Source of the DNA: CAYFFV01 sp964342695
GTDB taxonomy: Bacteria; Acidobacteriota; Vicinamibacteria; Vicinamibacterales; UBA8438
NCBI GenBank assembly: GCA_964342695.1
Contig: CAYFFV010000008.1
Location: 1 to 64,000, forward strand
Length of the DNA stretch: 64,000 nt
Direction: 5' to 3'
Both the position numbers and the translations under genes were made by a program. Within the stretch, counting starts at the first letter, position 1; every line of letters starts with the position of its first letter. The notes beneath the pieces are model-generated. The model did not search any database, was not told the origin of the DNA, and saw only the letters and a program-made list of their open reading frames with translations. Positions 43,404 to 51,871 of the stretch are shown here, in pieces.

Positions 43404-44728
43404 AACTGGCTATCGTCGTCCAGCGATACGGAGCAGAACTTAACGGTGGCGCTGAGCTACACGCCCGGTACGTTGCCGAGCATTTAAACAAACATAGTCA
43501 CGTAGAGGTTCTGTCGACATGCGCCAGCGATTACATCACTTGGCGAAATCATTTTGAACCAGGTTTAGAATCCATCAACGGAGTTTCGGTAAGACGTTTT
43601 CCAGTCTCGAAGGAACGTAACCCTGCTGATTTTGGACGTCGTTCAGAAAAAGTATTTAAAGAAAAGCATTCTTTTGCCGACGAATTGGCATGGCTCTCAA
43701 GTGAAGGACCGCTGAGTCCCGCCTTAGTCAAATACCTTAAAGAGCATGAAGATCATTACGATTATCACATTTTCTTTAGTTATCGTTACTATCACGCTTA
43801 TCATGGAATCCGAGCCTTACCGAACAAAGCTATTTTAGTACCCACGGCAGAAAGAGACCCGGCTTTAGGTCTTTCCATCTTCCGTCCTATCTTTCTAGGA
43901 GTTCGAGCTCTTATGTATAACTCTTTTGAAGAACGCTCGATAATCCAAAACATTTCTGGTAATAATCACGTCCCGGGCGTTGTAGTGGGTGTGGGATCTG
44001 AAATTCCCCCACGATCAAGCGCTCGAAGATTTCGTCAAAATACCGGACTAAAGAATCGCTTCGCAATTTACGTTGGCCGCATCGACGAAAACAAAGGGTG
44101 CGGAGAGTTGTTTAAATATTTTAGCCAATATGCAAAATCCTCCCAGAAGCTCGATTTAGTCCTAATCGGAAATCCTGTTATGGAAATTCCTTCACATCCT
44201 CGTATCCACCACTTAGGATTTCTAAGCGACAGAGAAAAGTTCGACGCAATGTCGGCAGCAAATCTTTTAATAATGCCTTCCTATTATGAAAGTTTGTCGA
44301 TGGTCACGATTGAAGCTTGGGCAATGGGATTACCCGTACTGGTTAACGGAGCCTGCGATGTGCTTCACGGACAGGTCATTAGAAGTAACGCTGGCTTGTA
44401 CTACAACAACTACGAAGAATTCTCTGAAACCCTAAAACTGCTAGAACGTAAGCGTGAGCTTCGTTTTGCACTTGGGAGTAATGGTCGCAAGTTCTTCCGA
44501 GAAAATTATTCATGGCCGGTGATTGAAAGAAAATATCTTGAAACTTTCGATCATTTAAAAGATCAGGATAAATCCTATCTAAATCACACTCTTGAACCTG
44601 TGCCCGGTTGGCTCTCAAGATACCGGAGAAATCTAGCACCTTCAGCTGAAATATTGGAAAATTTACCTAAAGGTCCCGCAGTTTATTCCTCCAATGGTCA
44701 TGATCAAACATTACGGAGTCAGAAATAA
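43400..44728 (+). CDS. Glycosyltransferase family 4 (type A)
   Basis: The 442-residue protein is a GT-B fold glycosyltransferase of family 4. The N-terminal VQRYGAELNGGAELHARYVAE and the C-terminal ESLSMVTIEAWAMGLPVLV (E-x7-E motif) are visible. There is no signal peptide or membrane helix, so it works on the cytoplasmic side of a lipid-linked acceptor. It starts with GTG overlapping the previous stop. Its N-terminal third is strongly similar to that of the protein at 47080 (VEVLTTC and YITW stretches), and the two are clear paralogues. The sugar donor and linkage cannot be read. Confidence 0.88.
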   Translation: MKLAIVVQRYGAELNGGAELHARYVAEHLNKHSHVEVLSTCASDYITWRNHFEPGLESINGVSVRRFPVSKERNPADFGRRSEKVFKEKHSFADELAWLSSEGPLSPALVKYLKEHEDHYDYHIFFSYRYYHAYHGIRALPNKAILVPTAERDPALGLSIFRPIFLGVRALMYNSFEERSIIQNISGNNHVPGVVVGVGSEIPPRSSARRFRQNTGLKNRFAIYVGRIDENKGCGELFKYFSQYAKSSQKLDLVLIGNPVMEIPSHPRIHHLGFLSDREKFDAMSAANLLIMPSYYESLSMVTIEAWAMGLPVLVNGACDVLHGQVIRSNAGLYYNNYEEFSETLKLLERKRELRFALGSNGRKFFRENYSWPVIERKYLETFDHLKDQDKSYLNHTLEPVPGWLSRYRRNLAPSAEILENLPKGPAVYSSNGHDQTLRSQK

Positions 44729-45960
44729 TGGTGGGTGAAACCAAGAAAATACAGGTACATCAAGTTCTCGCGACCTTAGGGTATGGTGACGCTATAGGTC
44801 ATGAGGTTCTCGGAATCCGCAATGTGTTAAATAAAGCAGGTTATGCCTCACGAATCTATGTACAAACTGCTGATCCAGAGCTTGAAGATCAAACGGACGA
44901 CTATCGAGATTTAATTACTGACAGCAACCCTGACAATATCTTAATTCATCATTTTTCCATCGGTTCGAGAGCATCAAGGGTAGCTTACGCTCTGCCTGAA
45001 CGGATGATTCTTGTTTACCACAACATAACTCCACCTGAATATTTCGTCGGTATTAACAGTACTCTTGTAGAACTTTGTCACAGCGGTCGCCGAGAACTAA
45101 GCGCCTACGCAAGTCGATGTGAATTAGCCCTTGGCGATTCTGAATTCAACAAACAAGAACTGGATCTAATGAATTTTCCCCATACGGATGTTCTTCCTGT
45201 CATTCCAAACTTCGACCATCTTGACGTTCTTGGGAATCGGATACTTGCTGATGGTTTTGATGACAATTGGACAAACATTCTTTTTGTCGGCCGCTTGATA
45301 CCAAACAAAAAGATTGAAGATTTAATTAAAGCTTTTTATGTATATAAGTCTCGATACAATCCTAAGTCCAGGCTACTACTGGTAGGCGCCCAAAATGGAT
45401 TCAGAGATTATGTATCTTCTCTTTACAGTTTAGTAGCAAAGCTAAATACAAATGATATTCATCTAATTGGTCACATTTCAAATGAAGAACTCACAGCACT
45501 GTATGACATCTCAGATCTGTTTCTTTCTGCAAGTGAGCATGAAGGCTTCTGTGTCCCTTTACTTGAAGCCTTCTATAAAAATGTCCCGGTTATAGCTTAT
45601 GCTGCGAGCGCCGTTCCCACGACTATGGACGGAGGTGGGGTGCTCTACGAAAACAAAGATCCCAGATACATCGCTGCAACAATTAATGCAGTTTTGTCGG
45701 ACAAAGAATTGTTAGACAAGGTTTTGTCTAACCAAGACGCGGCTCTGAAACGTTTGCAAGAAAAAGACTTCTCTAAACTTTTATTGGCTTTTGTTAATCA
45801 AGTTAAATCATCAAAACGGATCGATTTGCCACCAGTAACAAAAGATTTTTGGAAGCAATATAAAGATTCTGAAATGCTAGAACAGCTCAGAATTGATCGG
45901 CCGTCCGCATTTAATGCACTACCAAAAGCGCGGACCAGTAAGAACTCAAATGAAGGTTAG
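44728..45960 (+). CDS. Glycosyltransferase family 4 (type B)
   Basis: The 410-residue protein starts with VHQVLATLGYGDAIGHEVLG and contains FVGRLIPNKKIEDLIKAF (near 190) and the E-x7-E motif SEHEGFCVPLLEAF near 268. It is a GT4 enzyme most like the protein at 46003, which has the same GDAIG start, YHNITPP segment and SEHEGFCVPLIEA motif. The pair are tandem paralogues. The start ATG directly follows the previous stop (TAATG). The last 35 residues are polar and probably flexible. Its acceptor is unknown. Confidence 0.88.
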   Translation: MVGETKKIQVHQVLATLGYGDAIGHEVLGIRNVLNKAGYASRIYVQTADPELEDQTDDYRDLITDSNPDNILIHHFSIGSRASRVAYALPERMILVYHNITPPEYFVGINSTLVELCHSGRRELSAYASRCELALGDSEFNKQELDLMNFPHTDVLPVIPNFDHLDVLGNRILADGFDDNWTNILFVGRLIPNKKIEDLIKAFYVYKSRYNPKSRLLLVGAQNGFRDYVSSLYSLVAKLNTNDIHLIGHISNEELTALYDISDLFLSASEHEGFCVPLLEAFYKNVPVIAYAASAVPTTMDGGGVLYENKDPRYIAATINAVLSDKELLDKVLSNQDAALKRLQEKDFSKLLLAFVNQVKSSKRIDLPPVTKDFWKQYKDSEMLEQLRIDRPSAFNALPKARTSKNSNEG

Positions 45961-46008
45961 TTTCATTTTGAAATCCTTGCTTGAAATGACTTAGCGTAGC
46001 TTTTGAAA

Positions 46009-47073
46009 ATGATTATCAACCAATGGGTTCCAGCGGCACATAAAGGCGACGCCATAGGTGACAGCGCACGCCGCCTGAGAAGCCTGCTGAGAAAACAAAA
46101 ACACGAATCAGATATTTATGCAATTACCATAGACGAAGAACTGCAAAATGATGTTAGACCTTTTACGGACCCTCACAGTCGAAAAGCTGATGCCACTATC
46201 TTGCATTTTGCCGTTCCATCGCCAATGAGCCAAGCCTTCACTACTCTCAGCCACTATCGAATCTTGCAGTACCACAACATAACTCCTCCTCATTTTTTCG
46301 CTCAGTACCATCCGGAGATCTGTCGAATCACTAAAATGGGAAGAGAAGAATTATCAACACTGGTGGGTCAAGTAGACCTCGCACTGGGTGACTCTGAATA
46401 CAATCGTAATGAACTTAGAACGTTAGGCTTCGAGCAGACCGATATTATGCCAATTTTCGTCGGGCTGGATCGTTTTAACAATTATCAGTCTCTGCCTCCC
46501 TTGGAACAGATATTAGATGATGGAAAAGCAAACATCTTATACGTTGGGCGAATAGTGCCCAATAAATGTCTTGAAGATCATATTAGACTGGCGGAACACT
46601 ACAAACGTTATGTTGACACAGATTACCGATTCCTTTTCGTAGGCCGAACAGATGCTGTTCCAAGTTATTATGCAGCGTTAAGAAACCTTATTCTTAGATA
46701 CGACATGCCCCCCGATAGGTTTATCTTCACGGGCGAAGTCTCTGAAGTGGAATTATTGACCTACTATCAAAATGCACATGCTTATCTGTCTCTTAGCGAA
46801 CATGAAGGTTTTTGCGTTCCTTTAATAGAAGCTATGGCCAATGATGTTCCAGTAGTCGCGTACGGGACGACGGCAATTCCGGAGACCCTAGGAGGAGCCG
46901 GACTTTGTTTTACTCCAAAAGATCTTGAGCATGCAGCAGAACTTTTAGGAATGGTGATATACGATAATGTATTACGTTCAAAAGTAATACAAAGACAGCG
47001 GCAACGATTAGCGGCCTTTGGTGAGGCCGCTGCGGCGAAACAAATCGAACATTTACTTAAATATATCAACTGA
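46009..47073 (+). CDS. Glycosyltransferase family 4 (type B')
   Basis: The 354-residue protein (ATG at 46009) matches GT4 with the same layout as its upstream paralogue: GDAIGDSARRLRSLL near 13, YHNITPPHFFAQY near 88, YVGRIVPNKCLEDHI near 180 and SEHEGFCVPLIEAM near 262. It is shorter at the C terminus. A TTG two codons earlier is an alternative start. It precedes the next enzyme by only six bases, so all four belong to one transcript. Duplicated type-B enzymes may add successive identical sugars. Confidence 0.87.
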   Translation: MIINQWVPAAHKGDAIGDSARRLRSLLRKQKHESDIYAITIDEELQNDVRPFTDPHSRKADATILHFAVPSPMSQAFTTLSHYRILQYHNITPPHFFAQYHPEICRITKMGREELSTLVGQVDLALGDSEYNRNELRTLGFEQTDIMPIFVGLDRFNNYQSLPPLEQILDDGKANILYVGRIVPNKCLEDHIRLAEHYKRYVDTDYRFLFVGRTDAVPSYYAALRNLILRYDMPPDRFIFTGEVSEVELLTYYQNAHAYLSLSEHEGFCVPLIEAMANDVPVVAYGTTAIPETLGGAGLCFTPKDLEHAAELLGMVIYDNVLRSKVIQRQRQRLAAFGEAAAAKQIEHLLKYIN

Positions 47074-47079
47074 AGAACA

Positions 47080-48405
47080 GTGAAAATAGCTTTTATCGTC
47101 CAACGATACGGAACTGAAATAATAGGAGGCTCGGAGTACCATTGCCGACTGGTAGCCGAACATCTATCAGAGAAACACGAAGTAGAAGTACTCACCACCT
47201 GTGCTAAAAACTACATAACTTGGGAGAACGAATACCCCGAAGGGACTGACAGAATACAGGGAGTCACCGTTCGTCGCTTTACCAACAGCCAAACTCGTGA
47301 CATCGATTCTTTTAACAAATATTCCGACTGGATCTTCTCGAACTCACACACTGATCAGGAAGAAGAGGAGTGGTTAAAACAACAGGGACCATGGTGTCCT
47401 GCTTTAATTAATTATCTTGAACAAAAACATGCATCTTATGATGCTCTTATTTTCTTTACTTATTTATACGCACCAACAGTGCTGGGACTCTCCGTCGCTC
47501 CAAAGCGTAGCATTCTCGTTCCGACTGCACACGACGAACCAGCCATTCGTTTAAATATTTACAAATCAATTTTCTCTAAACCTGCGGCAATGGCGTACAA
47601 CACTACCGTCGAGCGTGGTTTCCTTAAAAATAATTTCTCAATCACTGCCAAACGTGAAGAAATCGTAGGGTGTGGAGTCGAGTTGCCGACTGAAAACAAC
47701 TTAAACCTCGAAAAGATAGATCAGGCTTTTCTCGAAAAAGATGACGAAGACAGCGACACTTTCATGCCATCAAATCCGATACGCGGCTCAGCTTTTCGAC
47801 GTCGACACCGTCTTTATGCTCCGCTGGTTCTTTATGGGGGGCGAATCGACCCGGGAAAAGGCTGTGAAGAACTAATCGAATATTTCGATGCATATGTAGA
47901 CCAAAAGGGAGACGCGACCCTAGCGTTAATGGGCCTTAAATTAATGCCTATTCCTGAAACTCCCTTTATAAAATTTGCTGGAATGCTGTCAGAAACTGAA
48001 CGACTAGAGGCCTTAGAAGCAGCCGACGTTGTTGTCGTGCCCTCACCCCATGAAAGTCTTTCACTTTTAGCCTTAGAAGCTTTTTCTGTCGGAACTCCTG
48101 TTCTAGCCAGCGCTCGCAGTGACGTTTTAACAGACCATTGCCAACGGAGTAATGCAGGATTGTACTATTCAGATTGTGATGAATTTGTGGAATGCCTTAA
48201 CTTGTTGATTGAAAATAGAAAGCTTTCTCTTTCAATGGGCATTAATGGAGTAAATTACGTGAGAAACAATTACAGCTGGCAAGTCGTCCTAGCGAAATAT
48301 GAACGCCTTATCGGTGGAATAGCTAAAAAGCGCAATAATCGTTCGTCAAGAAGCGGAAGATACCAGAAACGAAACAACCGTTCCCAAACACGCCCGAGAC
48401 AGTAA
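47080..48405 (+). CDS. Glycosyltransferase family 4 (type A')
   Basis: The 441-residue protein begins with a GTG and the sequence FIVQRYGTEIIGGSEYHCRL, close to that of the first enzyme in the cluster. It has the E-x7-E motif ESLSLLALEAFSVGTPVL near 323 and a GRIDPGKGCEELIEYF donor-site stretch near 255 (GRIDENKGCGELFKYF in the paralogue). A distinctive insert (KDDEDSDTFMPSNP) near 222 is absent from the paralogue, and the last 25 residues are very basic (RSSRSGRYQKRNNRSQTRPR). That basic tail could contact membranes or the acidic end of the cluster's coiled-coil protein. Confidence 0.87.
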   Translation: MKIAFIVQRYGTEIIGGSEYHCRLVAEHLSEKHEVEVLTTCAKNYITWENEYPEGTDRIQGVTVRRFTNSQTRDIDSFNKYSDWIFSNSHTDQEEEEWLKQQGPWCPALINYLEQKHASYDALIFFTYLYAPTVLGLSVAPKRSILVPTAHDEPAIRLNIYKSIFSKPAAMAYNTTVERGFLKNNFSITAKREEIVGCGVELPTENNLNLEKIDQAFLEKDDEDSDTFMPSNPIRGSAFRRRHRLYAPLVLYGGRIDPGKGCEELIEYFDAYVDQKGDATLALMGLKLMPIPETPFIKFAGMLSETERLEALEAADVVVVPSPHESLSLLALEAFSVGTPVLASARSDVLTDHCQRSNAGLYYSDCDEFVECLNLLIENRKLSLSMGINGVNYVRNNYSWQVVLAKYERLIGGIAKKRNNRSSRSGRYQKRNNRSQTRPRQ

Positions 48406-48490
48406 CATTAGTCATACTCATTGACAAGTAAGGGTAATCAAGGAATTTACTGGCGGTTCTGCAGCTATCAAAAACCCTATCCTTGGAAGC

Positions 48491-49537
48491 TTATTCCTCG
48501 CCAACAGTAAAATTTAGGTTTTGGGATACCTCAGAATCACCTTCATTATCCGTAATCGAGATCTCTAGTCGATAATCTGCCGGAGGAAAAAGATTTAATG
48601 GCAAGGAATAACCTGCTACGACCTGGTGTCCAGCTTCCAGACTGAATCCAGGAGGAAGAGTATCCTTATTGAACTCTTGAGGATTCGTCTTGTTAAAGAA
48701 CTCTTCGCCAGCATCTGTTATCTGATGAAAATTGTACTGAACCGTTACGTCGGGAACTCCTCCGTCAGAAGCCTCTGGGTTATATACCAACATCATGAAG
48801 GACAATTCTTCAGTCTTACCAAAATTAAGATCATGTTTTGGCTCAATACGAAGGTTTCCCTGAGAATACGGATACAGCAACTGCTCCTCACGACTTAGCA
48901 TGCCGTTTTGGGGCTCAACCACAGCCGTCACAATCACAGAGCTAGTTTGCAGTTCATCATTCCACAAATTTGGCACTGATACTTTTTCCCTAAACAACAA
49001 TGGAACAACAGCCTCTAATTCCTCTTCCTCTGCATCAGGCCCCTTGCTGTCTCGAAGCCCAATCAACACCTCATATTCTCCACCGGGAACATAGAACGCC
49101 CGACTGAGATACACGGAACCTCCATCCTTTGATACTTCAAGAAAAAATGCATCCTCAAAAGCAGGATCGCCTTCCCCATCATCATCATCCGATTCTTCAG
49201 TTGGAGAACTAAGATCTTGTACCTGCATATATACAGCCACAACGGATTCACCAATTTTTTCCGGATCAATGGTTAAGGTAAAAGGAATATGCGTATTGCC
49301 ATCCGTGCCTTTTACAAATGTAGGAGTAAGCATAAAGGGATTGTCATGCGGAGCCTGTTCACCTTCCTGCGCCTCATTAACTAGATTCAAAAGACTTAAC
49401 AATTCTTCTCTTTCCCATTCTTCAAGAACTGCCGGAGCTGATTCCTCATCATCCTGGGCAAAAAGCGGTACTGAAAAGATCAAAGAATTAACTAGTACAG
49501 CTATTAAAAAACCAAAAAACATACTTTTATTACTCAT
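48491..49537 (-). CDS. Secreted protein of unknown function
   Basis: The 348-residue protein has a clear signal peptide (hydrophobic residues 8-26, cut after FAQ). The mature part is acidic, with a run of Asp/Glu near 117, and shows repeated beta-strand patterns (YEVLIGLRDSKG and YRLEISITDNEGDSEVSQNL) like immunoglobulin-type or filamin-type domains. I recognise no family. It is convergent with the glycosyltransferase cluster and divergent from gpmI, so its own promoter must be in 49538-49699. It may be a periplasmic or surface protein. Confidence 0.75.
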   Translation of the reverse strand: MSNKSMFFGFLIAVLVNSLIFSVPLFAQDDEESAPAVLEEWEREELLSLLNLVNEAQEGEQAPHDNPFMLTPTFVKGTDGNTHIPFTLTIDPEKIGESVVAVYMQVQDLSSPTEESDDDDGEGDPAFEDAFFLEVSKDGGSVYLSRAFYVPGGEYEVLIGLRDSKGPDAEEEELEAVVPLLFREKVSVPNLWNDELQTSSVIVTAVVEPQNGMLSREEQLLYPYSQGNLRIEPKHDLNFGKTEELSFMMLVYNPEASDGGVPDVTVQYNFHQITDAGEEFFNKTNPQEFNKDTLPPGFSLEAGHQVVAGYSLPLNLFPPADYRLEISITDNEGDSEVSQNLNFTVGEE

Positions 49538-49699
49538 GGAAGGTAATCTCCTGTGCGGCCCTCATGAACTGGATTAAGCTTTTAAATAATAGGCGAGACA
49601 TAATATCAAGTCAACACGTTCAAAGTTCGGCAAACTATTGGAAATACATAGCTTTTCTAGTAAAAACAATGCACGTGATATTATGGCACTTTTTAAGTC

Positions 49700-51256
49700 A
49701 TGCCCAAAAAGCATTCACCGCTCGTTTTGGCCGTTCTAGATGGGTGGGGTTTAAGTCTAAACGAACGAGCTAACGCCATCGCCTTAGCTCGAACCCCAAC
49801 TTTTGAAGAACTTCTCAACCATTACCCCCATTCACAATTGATTACAAACGGTGAGGCCGTAGGTCTTCCTCCAGGTCAAATGGGAAACTCGGAAGTCGGT
49901 CACATGAATCTAGGGTCTGGCAGGATCGTCTATCAGTACCTTACCCGTATTGACAAAAGCATCCAAGATGCAACATTTTTTAGTAATCCAGCCCTATCTT
50001 TATCTATGAATCGATGCAAAAACGATCTACATGCGCTTCATCTTATAGGTCTTGTTTCGGATGGAGGAGTACATAGCCACCAACGCCACCTCCATGCACT
50101 AATCGATATGGCTGCACAGCATAAAGTCTCAAGAGTTTTCGTGCACGTCATCACAGATGGACGCGACACCTCGCCTGTTGGTGGAATCGATTTTATTGCT
50201 GCACTCCAGCGAAAACTTGACACCCGTGGAGTCGGGAAAATAGCTAGCGTTAGTGGACGGTACTACGCTATGGACCGCGACAGTCGATGGGATCGCACAG
50301 AGCGCGCGTTCATCGCGATGACGAAAGGTGCGGGGGGTAAAACCTTCTCCGTTGATAATTACATCGAAGAATCATATAGGCTCAATATTACTGATGAATT
50401 CGTTGAACCAGCAGTCATTGTCAATCAAAGCGATCATCCTGTCGGATGCATTGAAGATGGAGATTCAGTAATATTTTTTAACTTTCGTTCAGATAGAGCA
50501 AGACAGCTTACCCGTGCACTTACTTTTGAAAATTTCATCGATTTCAAAAGAACAACCCGATTAAATATTCACTGTACAACCATGACAGAATACGATGCCA
50601 CCTTTGATCAACCTGTGGCCTTCTCTCCAACGACCATGTCTGACAACTTAGCTGAGGTTTTGTCTCTTAATGGCCTTAGGAACCTTCGCCTCGCTGAGAC
50701 TGAAAAATATGCGCACGTAACATATTTCTTTAATGGTGGAGAGGAACAACCTTATCCGGGAGAAGATCGGATCTTGGTACCCTCACAAAAGGTTCCCACT
50801 TACGATCTAAAACCTGGGATGAGTGCGAATAACATAACTACAGAGCTAATAAGAGATATTGAGTCCGGCCAACATGATGTCATAGTTTGTAATTTTGCCA
50901 ATGCAGATATGGTTGGGCATACTGGTAAGTTGGATGCCGCCGTGGAGGCTGTTGCAACCGTAGATCAATGCCTCGCGAAAATCGTTACAGCAGTTCAAAA
51001 CCATAATGGAACCGTTATTGTGACAGCGGACCACGGCAATGCTGAACAAATGTGGGATGTCGAGCGACAAGGTCCTCACACAGCCCATACGACGAATCCC
51101 GTTCCCCTGCTGCTCATTAATTCTGATTTTAAGGATCGGGGATTAAAGTTGAAAAATGGATCGCTTCGTGACGTTGCCCCAACCATACTCGGTCTACTTA
51201 AAATTAAGTCACCAAATGCAATGACTGGAACGGATTTACGAGAGTGGGCCCGATAA
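49700..51256 (+). CDS. gpmI: 2,3-bisphosphoglycerate-independent phosphoglycerate mutase
   Basis: The 518-residue protein is GpmI, interconverting 3- and 2-phosphoglycerate with two Mn ions. The first metal site DGWGLS is near residue 14. The phosphorylated serine lies in GQMGNSEVGHMNLGSGR near 58-74. DGRDTSP near 153 and the C-terminal metal ligands in VTADHGNAEQMWD near 443 are also present. No Shine-Dalgarno is visible before the ATG, so a leaderless message or another mode of initiation is likely. It converges with the small unknown gene at 51268. Confidence 0.96.
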   Translation: MPKKHSPLVLAVLDGWGLSLNERANAIALARTPTFEELLNHYPHSQLITNGEAVGLPPGQMGNSEVGHMNLGSGRIVYQYLTRIDKSIQDATFFSNPALSLSMNRCKNDLHALHLIGLVSDGGVHSHQRHLHALIDMAAQHKVSRVFVHVITDGRDTSPVGGIDFIAALQRKLDTRGVGKIASVSGRYYAMDRDSRWDRTERAFIAMTKGAGGKTFSVDNYIEESYRLNITDEFVEPAVIVNQSDHPVGCIEDGDSVIFFNFRSDRARQLTRALTFENFIDFKRTTRLNIHCTTMTEYDATFDQPVAFSPTTMSDNLAEVLSLNGLRNLRLAETEKYAHVTYFFNGGEEQPYPGEDRILVPSQKVPTYDLKPGMSANNITTELIRDIESGQHDVIVCNFANADMVGHTGKLDAAVEAVATVDQCLAKIVTAVQNHNGTVIVTADHGNAEQMWDVERQGPHTAHTTNPVPLLLINSDFKDRGLKLKNGSLRDVAPTILGLLKIKSPNAMTGTDLREWAR

Positions 51257-51267
51257 TTAAGATTCCG

Positions 51268-51567
51268 TTATTCCACCTGTTGGCTTTCCTCGGCTGAGAT
51301 ACGCAACGACCTAAGAAACCTTCTATCAGTATCGGTTATCTTGATTTCAGAATCTGGTTGATCGATAAAATCTTCTTCTATGGGATTTTCTTGGGGCTTA
51401 GAGTCATCCTTACTGCCAAATGCAACCACCGCCTCAAGAGAAACCCGCATTTCGTACCCTTCGGCACGAGCTCTTTCATGACAAGCCTCCACTTGAGGAT
51501 CTTCGCTTACGGCATCACCAATGGCATCAGCTAACTCCCTCGCCAGTCGATTCACGACATCACTCAT
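51268..51567 (-). CDS. Small acidic protein of unknown function
   Basis: The 99-residue protein has a helical N-terminal half (VNRLARELADAIGDAVSEDPQVEACHERARAEG) with a single Cys and an acidic second half (ENPIEEDFIDQPDSEIKITDTD) before a basic LRSLRIS end. A strong ribosome-binding site AGGAGG is eight bases upstream of the ATG, which supports a real gene. No family is recognised. Its stop is 12 bases from the gpmI stop, in convergent orientation. Confidence 0.72.
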   Translation of the reverse strand: MSDVVNRLARELADAIGDAVSEDPQVEACHERARAEGYEMRVSLEAVVAFGSKDDSKPQENPIEEDFIDQPDSEIKITDTDRRFLRSLRISAEESQQVE

Positions 51568-51871
51568 GAAATTATCCTCCTGAACAACGCCGGGCTGGGG
51601 GGACCGGAGAAAAATAAAACCTATCGTCTTCGCGCAATTTACTCGGTGAAAAAACCAAAAAATAATTACATCAAAAAAGAACTAAAATCGGGGCAGATTG
51701 TAAACGGGTAAGAAAATGCTGTCAAGAAATAACCACACCATGTCGTATGTTTTTTGTTAAAACCCTCAATATAATGTGTGTCATGCTCGCTCTGTACGAA
51801 TCTTATCTCAATCAAGAATTAGTCTATTTCCAGTATTTTTAGCATTACCTTGTAAAATCGTTTGAATAATT
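51568..51871. promoter_or_regulatory. Intergenic region upstream of the mutase gene
   Basis: No gene is seen in this 304-base AT-rich stretch. A TATAAT at 51770-51775 could be a -10 element for the mutase transcript about 100 bases upstream of its ATG, but no matching -35 is present at the usual distance. I see no cobalamin riboswitch or other structured leader here. Confidence 0.3.

Noticed and set aside
48406..48490. Weak inverted repeat after the last glycosyltransferase
   Set aside because: Arms are short and separated by a long loop; not convincing as a terminator.
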